From contig JANQKR010000034.1 of the NCBI GenBank assembly GCA_028281025.1, positions 190,251-254,250 of the forward strand: a stretch of DNA of 64,000 nucleotides, read 5' to 3'. The position numbers and the translations under genes were made by a program. The notes under the pieces are model-generated. The model was not told the DNA's origin, made no database searches, and worked only from the letters and a program-made list of their open reading frames with translations. Below are positions 8,843 to 17,343 of this stretch, piece after piece. The DNA comes from Croceivirga sp. Lineage in GTDB: Bacteria; Bacteroidota; Bacteroidia; Flavobacteriales; Flavobacteriaceae. How positions within the stretch are numbered: the stretch's first letter is position 1; every line of letters begins with the position of its first letter.

Positions 8843-9588
8843 TATTTGATTCTATCCGGATAGTTGGTAAAAATGCCATCTACCCCGTACTGGGTAACTT
8901 GTTCAATATCCGCTGTTTCATTGACCGTATAGGTGTAAACCTTGAATCCCTCGTCCTGGATTTTACGCACATTTTCTTCCGTTAGGGTCTTGAACCACGG
9001 GTTGATTGCTATCGCATTCAATTCCTTTGCCACTTCAATGGCTTCCAAAGGGTCTTCTTCCGTCAAAACGGCTATGGCAACATCTGGACCAAACTCCCTG
9101 ATCTTTCGTAACTCGTCCCATTTGAAGCTGGAAATGACAAAGTTCTCCCTGGACCAACCCCTATCTTGGATGTAATAGTCCATAATAAAATTGACCCGCT
9201 CCGCAGTATCATCCCCTTTGAGTTCAATATTGAGGGGAACGTTGTTGTTTACCAGTTTTAGAACATCCTGGAGCATTGGAATCCTATGGTTGCCATCCAG
9301 TATGACATTTCTTAAATCCGCGATATAATATTCCTCAATATTTCCCGGGGCATTGCTCAAACGTTCCAATCGCTCATCATGAAAAACCACAATTTCACCA
9401 CTTTTTACCTTAAACACATCAATCTCGATCATGTCCACGCCCAAATCCATTGCTTTTTGTACGGATGCCAATGTGTTCTCCGTTTCATAGCCCATGGCGC
9501 CCCTATGTCCAATGACCAAGGGTTTTTTACGCATCTCGCAACTCATAATCACTATTGATAAAAGGGAAAATAGAAATACTTTCATCAT
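8842..9588 (-). CDS. Glycerophosphodiester phosphodiesterase lipoprotein
   Basis: A 248-residue protein that hydrolyses glycerophosphodiesters to glycerol 3-phosphate and an alcohol. GDPD signatures are IGHRGAMGYETENT near the N-terminus, MIEIDVFKVKSGEIVVFHD, and the late YTYTVNETADIEQV plus GVDGIFTNYPD. The N-terminus MMKVFLFSLLSIVIMSC is a lipoprotein signal with Cys in a lipobox, which places the enzyme in the periplasm or on a membrane surface. I chose the double ATG at 9583-9588; the open frame further upstream runs into a terminator hairpin. It is coupled to the YhiN-type gene. Its product could feed the glycerol pathway encoded nearby, which is inference. Confidence 0.9.
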   Translation of the reverse strand: MMKVFLFSLLSIVIMSCEMRKKPLVIGHRGAMGYETENTLASVQKAMDLGVDMIEIDVFKVKSGEIVVFHDERLERLSNAPGNIEEYYIADLRNVILDGNHRIPMLQDVLKLVNNNVPLNIELKGDDTAERVNFIMDYYIQDRGWSRENFVISSFKWDELRKIREFGPDVAIAVLTEEDPLEAIEVAKELNAIAINPWFKTLTEENVRKIQDEGFKVYTYTVNETADIEQVTQYGVDGIFTNYPDRIK

Positions 9589-9619
9589 TCTAAACTTTCG
9601 GTTAGGCAGACAAAAATAC

Positions 9620-9653
9620 AAACTAGAACCAAGTGTATTGAGAGCTTGGTTCT
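9620..9653 (-). terminator. Terminator of the GH65-GH13 operon
   Basis: AGAACCAAG (9625-9633) and CTTGGTTCT (9645-9653) form a perfect 9-base stem with an 11-base loop. On the minus strand the hairpin is followed by a T-rich run (AGTTTGTATTTTTG). It lies 18 bases past the stop of the last maltodextrin-operon gene and before the glycerophosphodiesterase start, so it separates the two transcripts. Confidence 0.6.
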
Positions 9654-9671
9654 TTAATCATTATAAAAACC

Positions 9672-11552
9672 TCAGTCTATTTTAAAAATAAAGGACTCCA
9701 AAGGAGCAAGGCGTATTGGAACGCTCCCGATCCCATCCTCGACTTTCAATACTGGATTTGTATTTCCATACAGTTGTTCTTTCAACTGATATTCATTGGA
9801 TTCAAGCTGCCATTTGGAAACAACCTCCGGAGGAAGTTTAAAATTGAAATCGTATGTTTTAGTGGTATCAAAATTTGATATCACAATCAGTTTTTCATCC
9901 TTGTCCCATCTGGCGAAAGAAAATATTCTGTGGTCGTACGTTTCCGTATGTTCTTTGTTGTAATAGTGGATTTCTTGATATTCCCCCATCAAGGCGGTGC
10001 TCGAAGTTATGAAGTTCAACAAACGCCTGTAGAAATCCCGAAGTGATTTTTCCCCGCCTGATAGCTGTCCTCCATCAAACTTTTTGTTGTTCATCCATCG
10101 TTGGTGGGCCGGCACCCCGATGTAATCAAAAATTGAGGTCCGGGAAGGTTTTCCAAAACCAGCATCTTCCGAACCATCCTCACCAACTTCCTGGCCAAAA
10201 TAGATCATTGTGGGTGAGCTACTGAGCGTTGCAGAAACCACCATGGCCGGTTTTGCTATTTCCGCTTTTCCCACAAACTCCGGACTTGCAATACGTTGTT
10301 CATCGTGATTTTCCAAAAAATGCAGCATATGATGCTCTATATCCTGCAGCCCTGACTGCACCGTATGAATGTGATCCGTCCAGCCATAGCCCTTCATGAT
10401 ATGTTTGAGGCTATCGTACAGCTCCACCTTATCATAGAGGTAATCCATTTTTCCCCTGTGGATATAATCCCGGTACAGAGAAGGATTGTAAACCTCGGCC
10501 AATAGGAAAGCATCGGGATTTTTCATTTTGATGGAAGAATTCATAAAGCTCCAAAACTCCACGGGTACCATTTCTGCCATATCAAAGCGGAAACCATCTA
10601 CCCCAAGCTCCAACCAATAAACTGCAATATCGCGGAACTTGTACCAAGAATCGGGCAATTCCTTGTCTTTCCAAAATTCGAAATGTGCTTTATAATCCTT
10701 TTCGGAATAGGGTTGGGGCAGTTCTTCAAAATCTTTGGAACCATCTGGCCTTATTCCATAATTTACCTTTACCGTTTCATACCAATCGTTGAAATCCGGT
10801 TGTGGCAAACGGGAACCGTTCCCCGTCCACTTTGCAGGGATTTCTTCAAATTTAAAGTCGGACAAGGCATGTTCCTCCCCACCCAGGGGTAGGTATCCCC
10901 CTTGCCATTCCGGAACTTTAAACGCGGTCTTCGGAATATAATAGAAGTTGTTGTCCCTTGCATATTCCACGGATGTATCATCGTTGGCACCAAAGTCCGT
11001 TACCCCTGAAGGATTTTTCAATCCCACGTAATTTCTTGCTACATGATTGGGCACAATATCAATGAGCACCTTCATCCCATGTTTATGGGTACGTTGCACC
11101 AACGCTTTGAACTCCTCCAACCGATTTGCCGGATCTACGGCCAAATCCGGATTTACATTGTAGTAATCCTTTACCGCATAAGGAGATCCCGCCCTTCCTT
11201 TGACCACATCGGGATCATCATTTGTAATACCCTGGGCGGTGTAATCCTTGATTACGGCATGATGCGGGACCCCGGTATACCAAATGTAGGTAACCCCCAA
11301 ATCCTTAAGTGCGGAAAGGGCCGTATCGTCAAAATCGGAAAATTTCCCTACCCCGTTTTCCTCCAGGGTGCCCCAAGGCCTGTTTGTAGTGTTGGTATTG
11401 CCAAAAAGTCGGGTGAATACCTGATAGACCACCTCCTTACGTTCTTTTATGGGTAAATCTGTCTGCATTTTGGTTTCTTCTTTTTTGCCCTGTTCACAGG
11501 CTACTAACATAGCAAGTGCCAAAAATACTACCGTTCGGCTTATCATGGTCAT
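9672..11552 (-). CDS. GH13 alpha-amylase-family lipoprotein
   Basis: A 626-residue alpha-glucan hydrolase of glycoside hydrolase family 13. The N-terminus (MISRTVVFLALAMLVAC) is a lipoprotein signal with Cys19, so it is probably membrane-anchored in the periplasm or on the surface. The four GH13 regions are visible: D165-IVPN-H170; FRFD with nucleophile Asp324; LLAEVY with acid/base Glu353; and ENHD with Asp417. All catalytic residues are intact. The start at 11552 overlaps the stop of the preceding GH13 gene by four bases (ATGA). Last gene of the minus-strand maltodextrin operon. The cleavage specificity, alpha-1,4 or alpha-1,6, cannot be told from motifs alone. Confidence 0.92.
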   Translation of the reverse strand: MTMISRTVVFLALAMLVACEQGKKEETKMQTDLPIKERKEVVYQVFTRLFGNTNTTNRPWGTLEENGVGKFSDFDDTALSALKDLGVTYIWYTGVPHHAVIKDYTAQGITNDDPDVVKGRAGSPYAVKDYYNVNPDLAVDPANRLEEFKALVQRTHKHGMKVLIDIVPNHVARNYVGLKNPSGVTDFGANDDTSVEYARDNNFYYIPKTAFKVPEWQGGYLPLGGEEHALSDFKFEEIPAKWTGNGSRLPQPDFNDWYETVKVNYGIRPDGSKDFEELPQPYSEKDYKAHFEFWKDKELPDSWYKFRDIAVYWLELGVDGFRFDMAEMVPVEFWSFMNSSIKMKNPDAFLLAEVYNPSLYRDYIHRGKMDYLYDKVELYDSLKHIMKGYGWTDHIHTVQSGLQDIEHHMLHFLENHDEQRIASPEFVGKAEIAKPAMVVSATLSSSPTMIYFGQEVGEDGSEDAGFGKPSRTSIFDYIGVPAHQRWMNNKKFDGGQLSGGEKSLRDFYRRLLNFITSSTALMGEYQEIHYYNKEHTETYDHRIFSFARWDKDEKLIVISNFDTTKTYDFNFKLPPEVVSKWQLESNEYQLKEQLYGNTNPVLKVEDGIGSVPIRLAPLESFIFKID

Positions 11553-13447
11553 CTTTTTTGGTGTACCAGTACTGTTGCTCCCTTTCCATTCAACTGCATA
11601 ACGGCTCCAAGGGTCTGCGAAGTCCCGGTAACCACATTTGTAAATGTTTTGCCCGCAATATCCATTTCGGCAAAGCGAGTGAGATCTAGGGTGATGGGTC
11701 CACTGTTCTTGTTCAAAATGAGCATGGTAATTTGATCTGCATCATATCTAAAGAGCGCATACACCCCATCGTAGGGAGCAAAATGTTTGGTATTCCCCGA
11801 ATGGATGGCGGAGCTTGTTTTCCGGAAGTTCAGTAGCTTCTTCATAAAATCCTGCATCCCCTTTTGGTCTTCGGTCAATCCTTCTCCCGAAAAGGCGTTT
11901 ACGGTATCTGCCGTCCATCCCCCTGGAAAATCGGTCCTAATGAGGCCGTGATCTCCAGGTTTAGCCGAATTCTGCATCAAGATTTCAGTCCCATAGTACA
12001 CCTGTGGAATTCTGGGTGCCGTTAATACAAAGGCCATTGTCATTTGGGTCAGGGCAACTTCCTCATCCATTTGGGTATGGATACGATCCATATCGTGATT
12101 GTCCCCAAACAGCATAATGGAACTTGGATTGGCATAGTGAAAATCATTCGCCAATGCGGTATAGAGCTTTACCAGACCTTTACCCCATTCCTTTTCGGAC
12201 TCTTTAAAAGCGGCCGCAAAAGTGGTCTGTATGGGAAAATCCATGGTTGTGGGAAGATAAGAACGATAACCATCCCTGTTTTTTGCCCCATCTTGCCAAT
12301 AGCCCACCAAAAGTGGGTTATCACTCCATTCCTCTCCTACAATGTTAAAGTTGGGATACTCGCGCATGATATCCTTGGCCCATTGTGCCATGAAATTTTT
12401 ATCCGGATAAGGGTAGGTGTCCTGTCTAATGCCGCCCAGTTTCAACGTTTCAATCCACCAAATACTGTTCTGGATAATATATTTGGCCATGAACGGATTC
12501 CTTTGGTTGAGGTCCGGCATGGCCGATACAAACCATCCACCGCTCATTAAGTCCCTGTCATAGTCCGCAGCATAGGCATCCTGATTGACGGTCCTTTTGT
12601 GATTGGACGTCTTTAAAGGCAAGCCTTGCTCGTAATCTTCCTGGAAGTTCAACCAATCCCTAAAGGGTAGGTCTTCCATCCACCAGTGTTTACTGCCACA
12701 ATGATTGGCCACTTGATCCATAATTAGTTTTATGCCCATATCCGCAGCCTTGTTGGAGAGTTCAATATATTCCTCCATGGTCCCAAATCTGGGATCTACC
12801 TGATAAAAATCGGTAATGGCATAACCGTGATAGGATGATCGGGGCATGTCATTAGTGAGCAATGGGCACGACCAAATTGCCGTAAAGCCCATATCTTCAA
12901 TATAATCCAAATGGTCCATGATACCCTTGATATCACCACCATGACGCCCATAATCCTCGTTCCTATCCACTTTGGTTTCACGCATACTCTTCACCACATC
13001 ATTCTTGGGGTCACCGTTGGCAAAACGGTCGGGAGTAATGAGATAAATAGCATCGGAACTGTCAAATCCCCCAAAATCCTGAGGTTTCCGCCCCCGTTGT
13101 CCCAACTCATAGGAAAACGAATAAGCCTTTCCTTTTTTGGGCTTGAACCCAATATCAAAAGTCCCGGCTTGCGCATCCCTGGCGATTACCAAATCCAGGA
13201 AAATGTAATTTGGACTATCGCCCTTTGAAGCCCTAATTAATCGAATCCCCTCTTTTTGGATAAAGGGGACATGGGTACCTATTTCCTTTCCCTTTATCAA
13301 AAGTTGGAGGGTATCCTGTTCAAATCCTACCCACCAATTGGGTGGCTCCACGCGTTCTATCTGGCTTTGTACCAAATAGGAAAAGGACAACAATACAAGA
13401 CAGGCCAACTGTCTGCTCCGATCGAACAAATTAAAGCTATGATACAT
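11549..13447 (-). CDS. GH13 neopullulanase/cyclomaltodextrinase-like enzyme (SusA-like)
   Basis: A 632-residue exported GH13 enzyme. The signal peptide ends near QSQ at residue 28. An N-terminal beta-domain (PPNWWVGFEQDTLQLLIKG) of the cyclomaltodextrinase/neopullulanase type follows. The catalytic barrel has DQVANH (244-249), GIRQD with nucleophile Asp343, GEEW with Glu372 and GDNHD with Asp452. GIRxDTYPY is characteristic of the SusA/neopullulanase group, which cuts maltodextrins and pullulan in the periplasm. It overlaps the GH65 stop by 11 bases and the next GH13 start by 4 bases, so the three genes are translationally coupled. Confidence 0.92.
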   Translation of the reverse strand: MYHSFNLFDRSRQLACLVLLSFSYLVQSQIERVEPPNWWVGFEQDTLQLLIKGKEIGTHVPFIQKEGIRLIRASKGDSPNYIFLDLVIARDAQAGTFDIGFKPKKGKAYSFSYELGQRGRKPQDFGGFDSSDAIYLITPDRFANGDPKNDVVKSMRETKVDRNEDYGRHGGDIKGIMDHLDYIEDMGFTAIWSCPLLTNDMPRSSYHGYAITDFYQVDPRFGTMEEYIELSNKAADMGIKLIMDQVANHCGSKHWWMEDLPFRDWLNFQEDYEQGLPLKTSNHKRTVNQDAYAADYDRDLMSGGWFVSAMPDLNQRNPFMAKYIIQNSIWWIETLKLGGIRQDTYPYPDKNFMAQWAKDIMREYPNFNIVGEEWSDNPLLVGYWQDGAKNRDGYRSYLPTTMDFPIQTTFAAAFKESEKEWGKGLVKLYTALANDFHYANPSSIMLFGDNHDMDRIHTQMDEEVALTQMTMAFVLTAPRIPQVYYGTEILMQNSAKPGDHGLIRTDFPGGWTADTVNAFSGEGLTEDQKGMQDFMKKLLNFRKTSSAIHSGNTKHFAPYDGVYALFRYDADQITMLILNKNSGPITLDLTRFAEMDIAGKTFTNVVTGTSQTLGAVMQLNGKGATVLVHQKR

Positions 13448-15743
13448 GGTTCATGATTTTAGGGGTAAGTACCACACGTTCACCATTGACCCGTATCGAC
13501 ATTTCTTCATGACCTTGCAATTCAAAATCGGTTCCTTTATCCGTTACGGTTACCTTAATGATCCTATTCCTAAAATTCACCTTAAACGAATAAGCCTTCC
13601 ATTGTTTTGGGATTTGGGGCGTAAAATTCAATTTATCGTTGATTACCCGCATACCTCCAAAACCTTCCACTATACTCATCCATGTACCTGCCATGGAAGT
13701 AATGTGGAGTCCCTCCTCCACTTCTTTGTTATAATCGTCCAGATCCAGGCGCGAGGTCCTTAGGTAAAACGTATAGGCCTGCTCCATCCTGCCCAACTTC
13801 GCGGCCTGGATGCTATGTACACAAGGTGATAGTGAGGATTCATGGACCGTGAAAGGCTCATAAAAATCAAAATGGCGTTCCAACTCTTTCAAAGTAAAAT
13901 GGTCTTCAAAAAAATAGAACCCTTGTAATACATCTGCTTGCTTTATATAGGGGGAACGCAGAATACGGTCCCAACTCCATTTTTGGTTGATGGGACGTTC
14001 GGACGTGTCCAAATTCTGCACTGGAACCAACTCCTTGTCCAAAAACCCATCTTGTTGGAGGAAAACTTCATGTTTTTTGGATCTTGGGAAAAACATTTTT
14101 TTCGCCACTTCATTCCAACTTTCCACTTCGGAATCAGTGACCTTTGTGTGGGCAATGATACGGTCATAATCCGTGGGGTATCCCTCCTTTACCTTTTCCA
14201 ATTGCTCAATGGTAAATTCAATACACCACTTTGCGAGGTAATTCGTATACCAATTGTTGTTAACATTGTTCTCGTATTCATTGGGTCCCGTAACGCCAAG
14301 AATAACGTATTTTTCCTTATTGGAAGACCAGTTGGCCCTTTGGTGCCAGAAACGCGCGATTCCTATAAGTACTTCCAGGCCCATTTCAGGGATGTAACTG
14401 TAGTCCGTGGTATACCTGTAATAGTTATAAATGGCGAAGGCAATGGCCCCGTTACGATGGATTTCCTCAAAGGTTATTTCCCATTCGTTATGGCATTCCT
14501 CCCCATTCATGGTCACCATGGGATATAGGGCCGCACCATTACTAAACCCAAGTGATTTAGCATTTTCAATGGCTTTATCCAGATGATTATATCGGTACTT
14601 CAACAAGTTCCAAGCAACAGTTTGGTTCTTTGTACACATATAAAAGGGCAAACAATAGGCCTCGGTATCCCAGTAGGTACTGCCCCCGTATTTTTCTCCG
14701 GTAAAGCCTTTTGGACCAATGTTCAATTTGGAATCCTTTCCCAGATAGGTCTGATTGAGCTGAAAGATATTAAAGCGAATCCCTTGTTGGGCCTTTATGT
14801 CACCTTCTATAGTGATGTCGCTCATTTCCCAAATTTGCCCCCAAGCTTCTTTTTGTTGTTGTAAAAGCCCTTCAAAGCCAAGTTCTAAGGCTTTATCCAG
14901 AACTTGATTGGCAACTTGCAACAGTTCATCTTTGGGATGGTTGCGATCTCCGGTATAGCCCCCAAACTTGGTCAAAACTATTTTTTCCCCCCCGCTCACC
15001 TTTTGGGTAAAGTGCAACCCTATGGATTTAGTGGTCTTTGTGCCCATTTCCCCTTGGATTGGGTTGCCTTGATACTCCACCAAGGCTTGCATGAACGTAG
15101 TCACCGAAAAATGGGTTTTTAGGGTATGGCTCTCAATAAATGCGCGGTCACCCTCTGCAGTAACGTTGGTAGTGTTCCAGAACTGATCGTCCCAATTGCT
15201 GTCTTCATTGTGGATTCCACTATCCAAATAGGGATTGAACCGTATTTCCACATCCCCGCTTAAGGGAACGATCTCATATTTTATGGCCCCTACCTCATCC
15301 AAATCCAAGCTTAAAAACCGAGTGGCCTTCACTTCCAATTGAACATCATTTGGCATCGTCACTGTAAAACTTCGTCTATACCAACCTTCCCTCATATTGA
15401 GTTCCCTACGAAAATGTTCCACTTTCTTGGAGGTAAACATATCCAATGGTTCCCCGTCCACGAACACGTTGATGCCAATCCAATTGGGCGCATTAAGTAC
15501 TTTGGCAAAGTATTCGGGATAACCGTTTTTCCACCAGCCGACCCGTGTTTTATCAGGGTAATAGACACCAGCTATATAGCTGCCCTGAAATGTAGGGCCC
15601 GTGTATTGCTCCTCAAAGTTGGCACGTTGCCCCATGGCACCATTGCCCAAACTAAAGAGACTTTCTGAGGATTTCACCCGATCGGCATCAAATCCTTCCT
15701 CAATAATGGACCAAACATCTGGCCTTATATAATCTTGGTTCAT
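13437..15743 (-). CDS. GH65 maltose phosphorylase-type enzyme
   Basis: A 768-residue cytoplasmic enzyme without a signal peptide. It carries the GH65 N-terminal beta-sandwich, a helical linker, an (alpha/alpha)6 barrel and a C-terminal beta-domain. The catalytic acid segment GEECHNEWEITFEEIHRNG (413-431) matches maltose/trehalose/kojibiose phosphorylases, with the acid in TFEEIHRN. The phosphate-binding-type stretch HESSLSPCVHS is present near residue 650. Phosphorolysis of maltose would give glucose and beta-glucose 1-phosphate. Specificity among GH65 disaccharides is inferred from the starch-type neighbours. It is the first gene of the minus-strand operon. A beta-phosphoglucomutase gene, its usual partner, is not in the window. 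Confidence 0.9.
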   Translation of the reverse strand: MNQDYIRPDVWSIIEEGFDADRVKSSESLFSLGNGAMGQRANFEEQYTGPTFQGSYIAGVYYPDKTRVGWWKNGYPEYFAKVLNAPNWIGINVFVDGEPLDMFTSKKVEHFRRELNMREGWYRRSFTVTMPNDVQLEVKATRFLSLDLDEVGAIKYEIVPLSGDVEIRFNPYLDSGIHNEDSNWDDQFWNTTNVTAEGDRAFIESHTLKTHFSVTTFMQALVEYQGNPIQGEMGTKTTKSIGLHFTQKVSGGEKIVLTKFGGYTGDRNHPKDELLQVANQVLDKALELGFEGLLQQQKEAWGQIWEMSDITIEGDIKAQQGIRFNIFQLNQTYLGKDSKLNIGPKGFTGEKYGGSTYWDTEAYCLPFYMCTKNQTVAWNLLKYRYNHLDKAIENAKSLGFSNGAALYPMVTMNGEECHNEWEITFEEIHRNGAIAFAIYNYYRYTTDYSYIPEMGLEVLIGIARFWHQRANWSSNKEKYVILGVTGPNEYENNVNNNWYTNYLAKWCIEFTIEQLEKVKEGYPTDYDRIIAHTKVTDSEVESWNEVAKKMFFPRSKKHEVFLQQDGFLDKELVPVQNLDTSERPINQKWSWDRILRSPYIKQADVLQGFYFFEDHFTLKELERHFDFYEPFTVHESSLSPCVHSIQAAKLGRMEQAYTFYLRTSRLDLDDYNKEVEEGLHITSMAGTWMSIVEGFGGMRVINDKLNFTPQIPKQWKAYSFKVNFRNRIIKVTVTDKGTDFELQGHEEMSIRVNGERVVLTPKIMNHVS

Positions 15744-16043
15744 AACAATTGGCTATTTTGTTAAACAAGCGTTTCAATTTCAGCAAAATCTTTTAGATTT
15801 TGGCTTTTGTCTTCTTAAAATTTTGAGATGATTACCAGTTATTTTAAGGATGGCCCAAACATGAAATGATTTACGTTTAAACAACTTTTTATTTTGAAAA
15901 AACCGTAAAACCGGTGAATGGACGATGAATCATACATTCATATGTCCGGGCATTCTAAAAATAATGTATACCACTCAATACCAGAGAAGAAAAATGGGAG
16001 GTGGTACAGCTGCCAAAGATATTATTTTATTTTGAAATCAAAA
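15744..16043. promoter_or_regulatory. 300-base regulatory gap between GH65 and lacI
   Basis: This gap must hold the promoter of the GH65-GH13 operon and the 3' end of the lacI transcript. I found no full TAnnTTTG box on the minus strand. It contains GTTTAAAC, the segment AAACAAGCGTTTCAA 19 bases upstream of the GH65 ATG, and a half-site AAAACCGT near 15898. The last two weakly resemble the GAAAnCGnTTTC operator seen before the second susC. A larger dyad within the gap is listed separately. No small ORF is convincing. Confidence 0.4.
15916..15955. repeat. 40-base imperfect dyad downstream of lacI
   Basis: Nested inverted repeats share one centre: ATGAAT/ATTCAT around CATAC, then GGAC/GTCC, then GAATG/CATTC, with small bulges. 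No T-run follows on either strand, so it is not a typical terminator. It could be a protein-binding dyad or an RNA structure at the lacI 3' end. Confidence 0.35.
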
Positions 16044-17084
16044 TCAAAAAGTGGATTCCCTTTCGATAAGATTGGTCCTAACGACCTTGGTAAAAAAGGT
16101 ATCCTCATCCACTTTTTCCTCCAATCTATCAATCAACATTGTTGCCACGGTCTCCCCCAATTGCATGCCATATTGATTAACAGTGGTCAATTTGGGCCTG
16201 GAGTATTTGGACAGCACGCCATTTGAAAAACTAATTATCGAAAGGTCGTCGGGCACCTTTAAACCCAACTTTCTACAGATGTTCAACGCTGCAACGGCGT
16301 ACATTTCATTGACCCCAAAAATGGCATCAAAATGTACGTTATTGTCCATAAGGTTTTTAATATGTTGTTCAATTACATCTTCCTGTCGCTCTTCGGCAAT
16401 ATTGTCGGGCATTTTAAGGATCAATTGATCCTTTATTTCTATGCCATTAAAATCCAATGCCTCCAAATATCCATTGGTTCGCTCCCTACCTATGCCAAGG
16501 TAATCCAAAGTAGTGAGGAGGAGTATGTGCCGTCTTCCAATATCCACCAACTTCTGTGTGGCTATCCTGGCCGATTCCCTATCATTGACAATCACCTTAT
16601 CACAGTCCACCTCTTCGACCACCCTGTCAAAAAGTACAATCGGCATTCCTTGGTTGATTATCTCCTTTAGGTGGTGGTAATCCTTTTTGAGCAGGGTCTC
16701 CTTGGCGATGGACACCATAAAACCGTCCACACTGCCGTTGACCATCATTTCCATATTAATGACCTCTTTGGCAAAAGATTCGTTGGATACGCCTATGACC
16801 ACGGTATAGCCCCTTTCATTGGCCGTTTGCTCCACTCCCGTCATTACCTTGGCAAAGAAGTGGTGGGTAATTTCGGGTATGATCAGACCTATCGTCTTGG
16901 TCCGCTGATTCTTTAAACTAAGTGCAATACTGTTGGGACGGTAGTTGTAAAACTTGGCAAAGGCCTGCACGGTATCGCGGGTCTCCTGACTAACATCCTT
17001 GTTATTTTTCAATGCCTTCGACACCGTGGAAATGGAAACATCCAATTCCCTGGCAATCTTCTTTAAAGTCATTTTTGGTTTCAT
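16044..17084 (-). CDS. LacI-family transcriptional regulator of the maltodextrin locus
   Basis: A 346-residue repressor-type regulator. The N-terminal helix-turn-helix is LKKIARELDVSISTVSKAL, followed by the hinge (SIALSLKNQRTKTIGLIIPE) and a periplasmic-binding-protein-like effector domain. It lies between the GH65/GH13 operon (same strand, downstream) and susC (divergent), so it very likely controls both in response to a maltooligosaccharide. The start is the ATG at 17082-17084; a second ATG four codons in (MTLKK) is equally possible. It is clearly paralogous to the regulator at 29304-30332 and has the same recognition-helix sequence VSISTVSKALKN. Confidence 0.9.
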   Translation of the reverse strand: MKPKMTLKKIARELDVSISTVSKALKNNKDVSQETRDTVQAFAKFYNYRPNSIALSLKNQRTKTIGLIIPEITHHFFAKVMTGVEQTANERGYTVVIGVSNESFAKEVINMEMMVNGSVDGFMVSIAKETLLKKDYHHLKEIINQGMPIVLFDRVVEEVDCDKVIVNDRESARIATQKLVDIGRRHILLLTTLDYLGIGRERTNGYLEALDFNGIEIKDQLILKMPDNIAEERQEDVIEQHIKNLMDNNVHFDAIFGVNEMYAVAALNICRKLGLKVPDDLSIISFSNGVLSKYSRPKLTTVNQYGMQLGETVATMLIDRLEEKVDEDTFFTKVVRTNLIERESTF

Positions 17085-17129
17085 TCGAAGGATTCTTAGA
17101 GAAATACGAAATTAACAAAAAACGAGCTG

Positions 17130-17146
17130 AAAAACAGGCTGTTTTT
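17130..17146. repeat. Inverted repeat in the lacI-susC intergenic region
   Basis: AAAAACAG-G-CTGTTTTT is a perfect 8-base inverted repeat with a one-base centre, 46 bases upstream of lacI. It has too short a centre for an RNA hairpin but is well shaped for a dimeric DNA-binding protein. Confidence 0.4.
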
Positions 17147-17150
17147 ATCA

Positions 17151-17168
17151 ACTACATAATTAAGTAGT
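17151..17168. repeat. Second inverted repeat in the lacI-susC intergenic region
   Basis: ACTACATAATTAAGTAGT is an 18-base palindrome with one mismatched pair and a TAATTA core, five bases from the preceding repeat. It is a candidate operator. Confidence 0.35.
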
Positions 17169-17201
17169 GTTACTATTGAAAAATCAAAAAGTTATGCACC
17201 T

Positions 17202-17213
17202 GAAAACGTTGGA
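17202..17213. promoter_or_regulatory. Half operator of LacI type
   Basis: GAAAACGTTGGA matches the left half and CG centre of GAAAnCGnTTTC, the form found intact at 30575-30586. The right half is degenerate, so this is weak evidence for a LacI-family site. Confidence 0.25.
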
Positions 17214-17222
17214 AATGGCAAA

Positions 17223-17238
17223 ACTGACATTTGTCAGT
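17223..17238. repeat. Perfect palindrome upstream of the first susC promoter
   Basis: ACTGACA-TT-TGTCAGT is a perfect 7-base inverted repeat around a two-base centre. It lies 22 bases upstream of a -7 promoter match (17261-17268), where a regulator would affect RNA polymerase binding. Confidence 0.45.
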
Positions 17239-17260
17239 AAATTTTAACCTTCTCTTAAGA

Positions 17261-17268
17261 TAGTTTTG
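17261..17268 (+). promoter_or_regulatory. Bacteroidota -7 box before the first susC
   Basis: TAGTTTTG fully matches TAnnTTTG and lies 75 bases upstream of the susC ATG. The nearest upstream TTTG (17230-17233) is 27 bases away, which is longer than the usual spacing, so the call is tentative. Confidence 0.35.
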
Positions 17269-17343
17269 GATATTAAGAAGAAAAATGGGCGGGTAATATC
17301 ACGCAAGTTAACCAATTTAAATAAACTAACTCATATTGATTTT

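Noticed and set aside
12044..12550. A 168-codon plus-strand open frame opposite the second GH13 gene
   Set aside because: It overlaps the GH13 catalytic barrel completely and has no independent support.
11549..13447. Gln in GIRQD of GH13 region II as a damaged active site
   Set aside because: The position between Arg and the nucleophile Asp is variable in GH13 and all catalytic residues are present.
13938..14528. A 196-codon plus-strand open frame opposite the GH65 gene
   Set aside because: It lies wholly inside a gene whose protein is clearly conserved, and its translation has no recognisable domain or signal. It is an antisense shadow.
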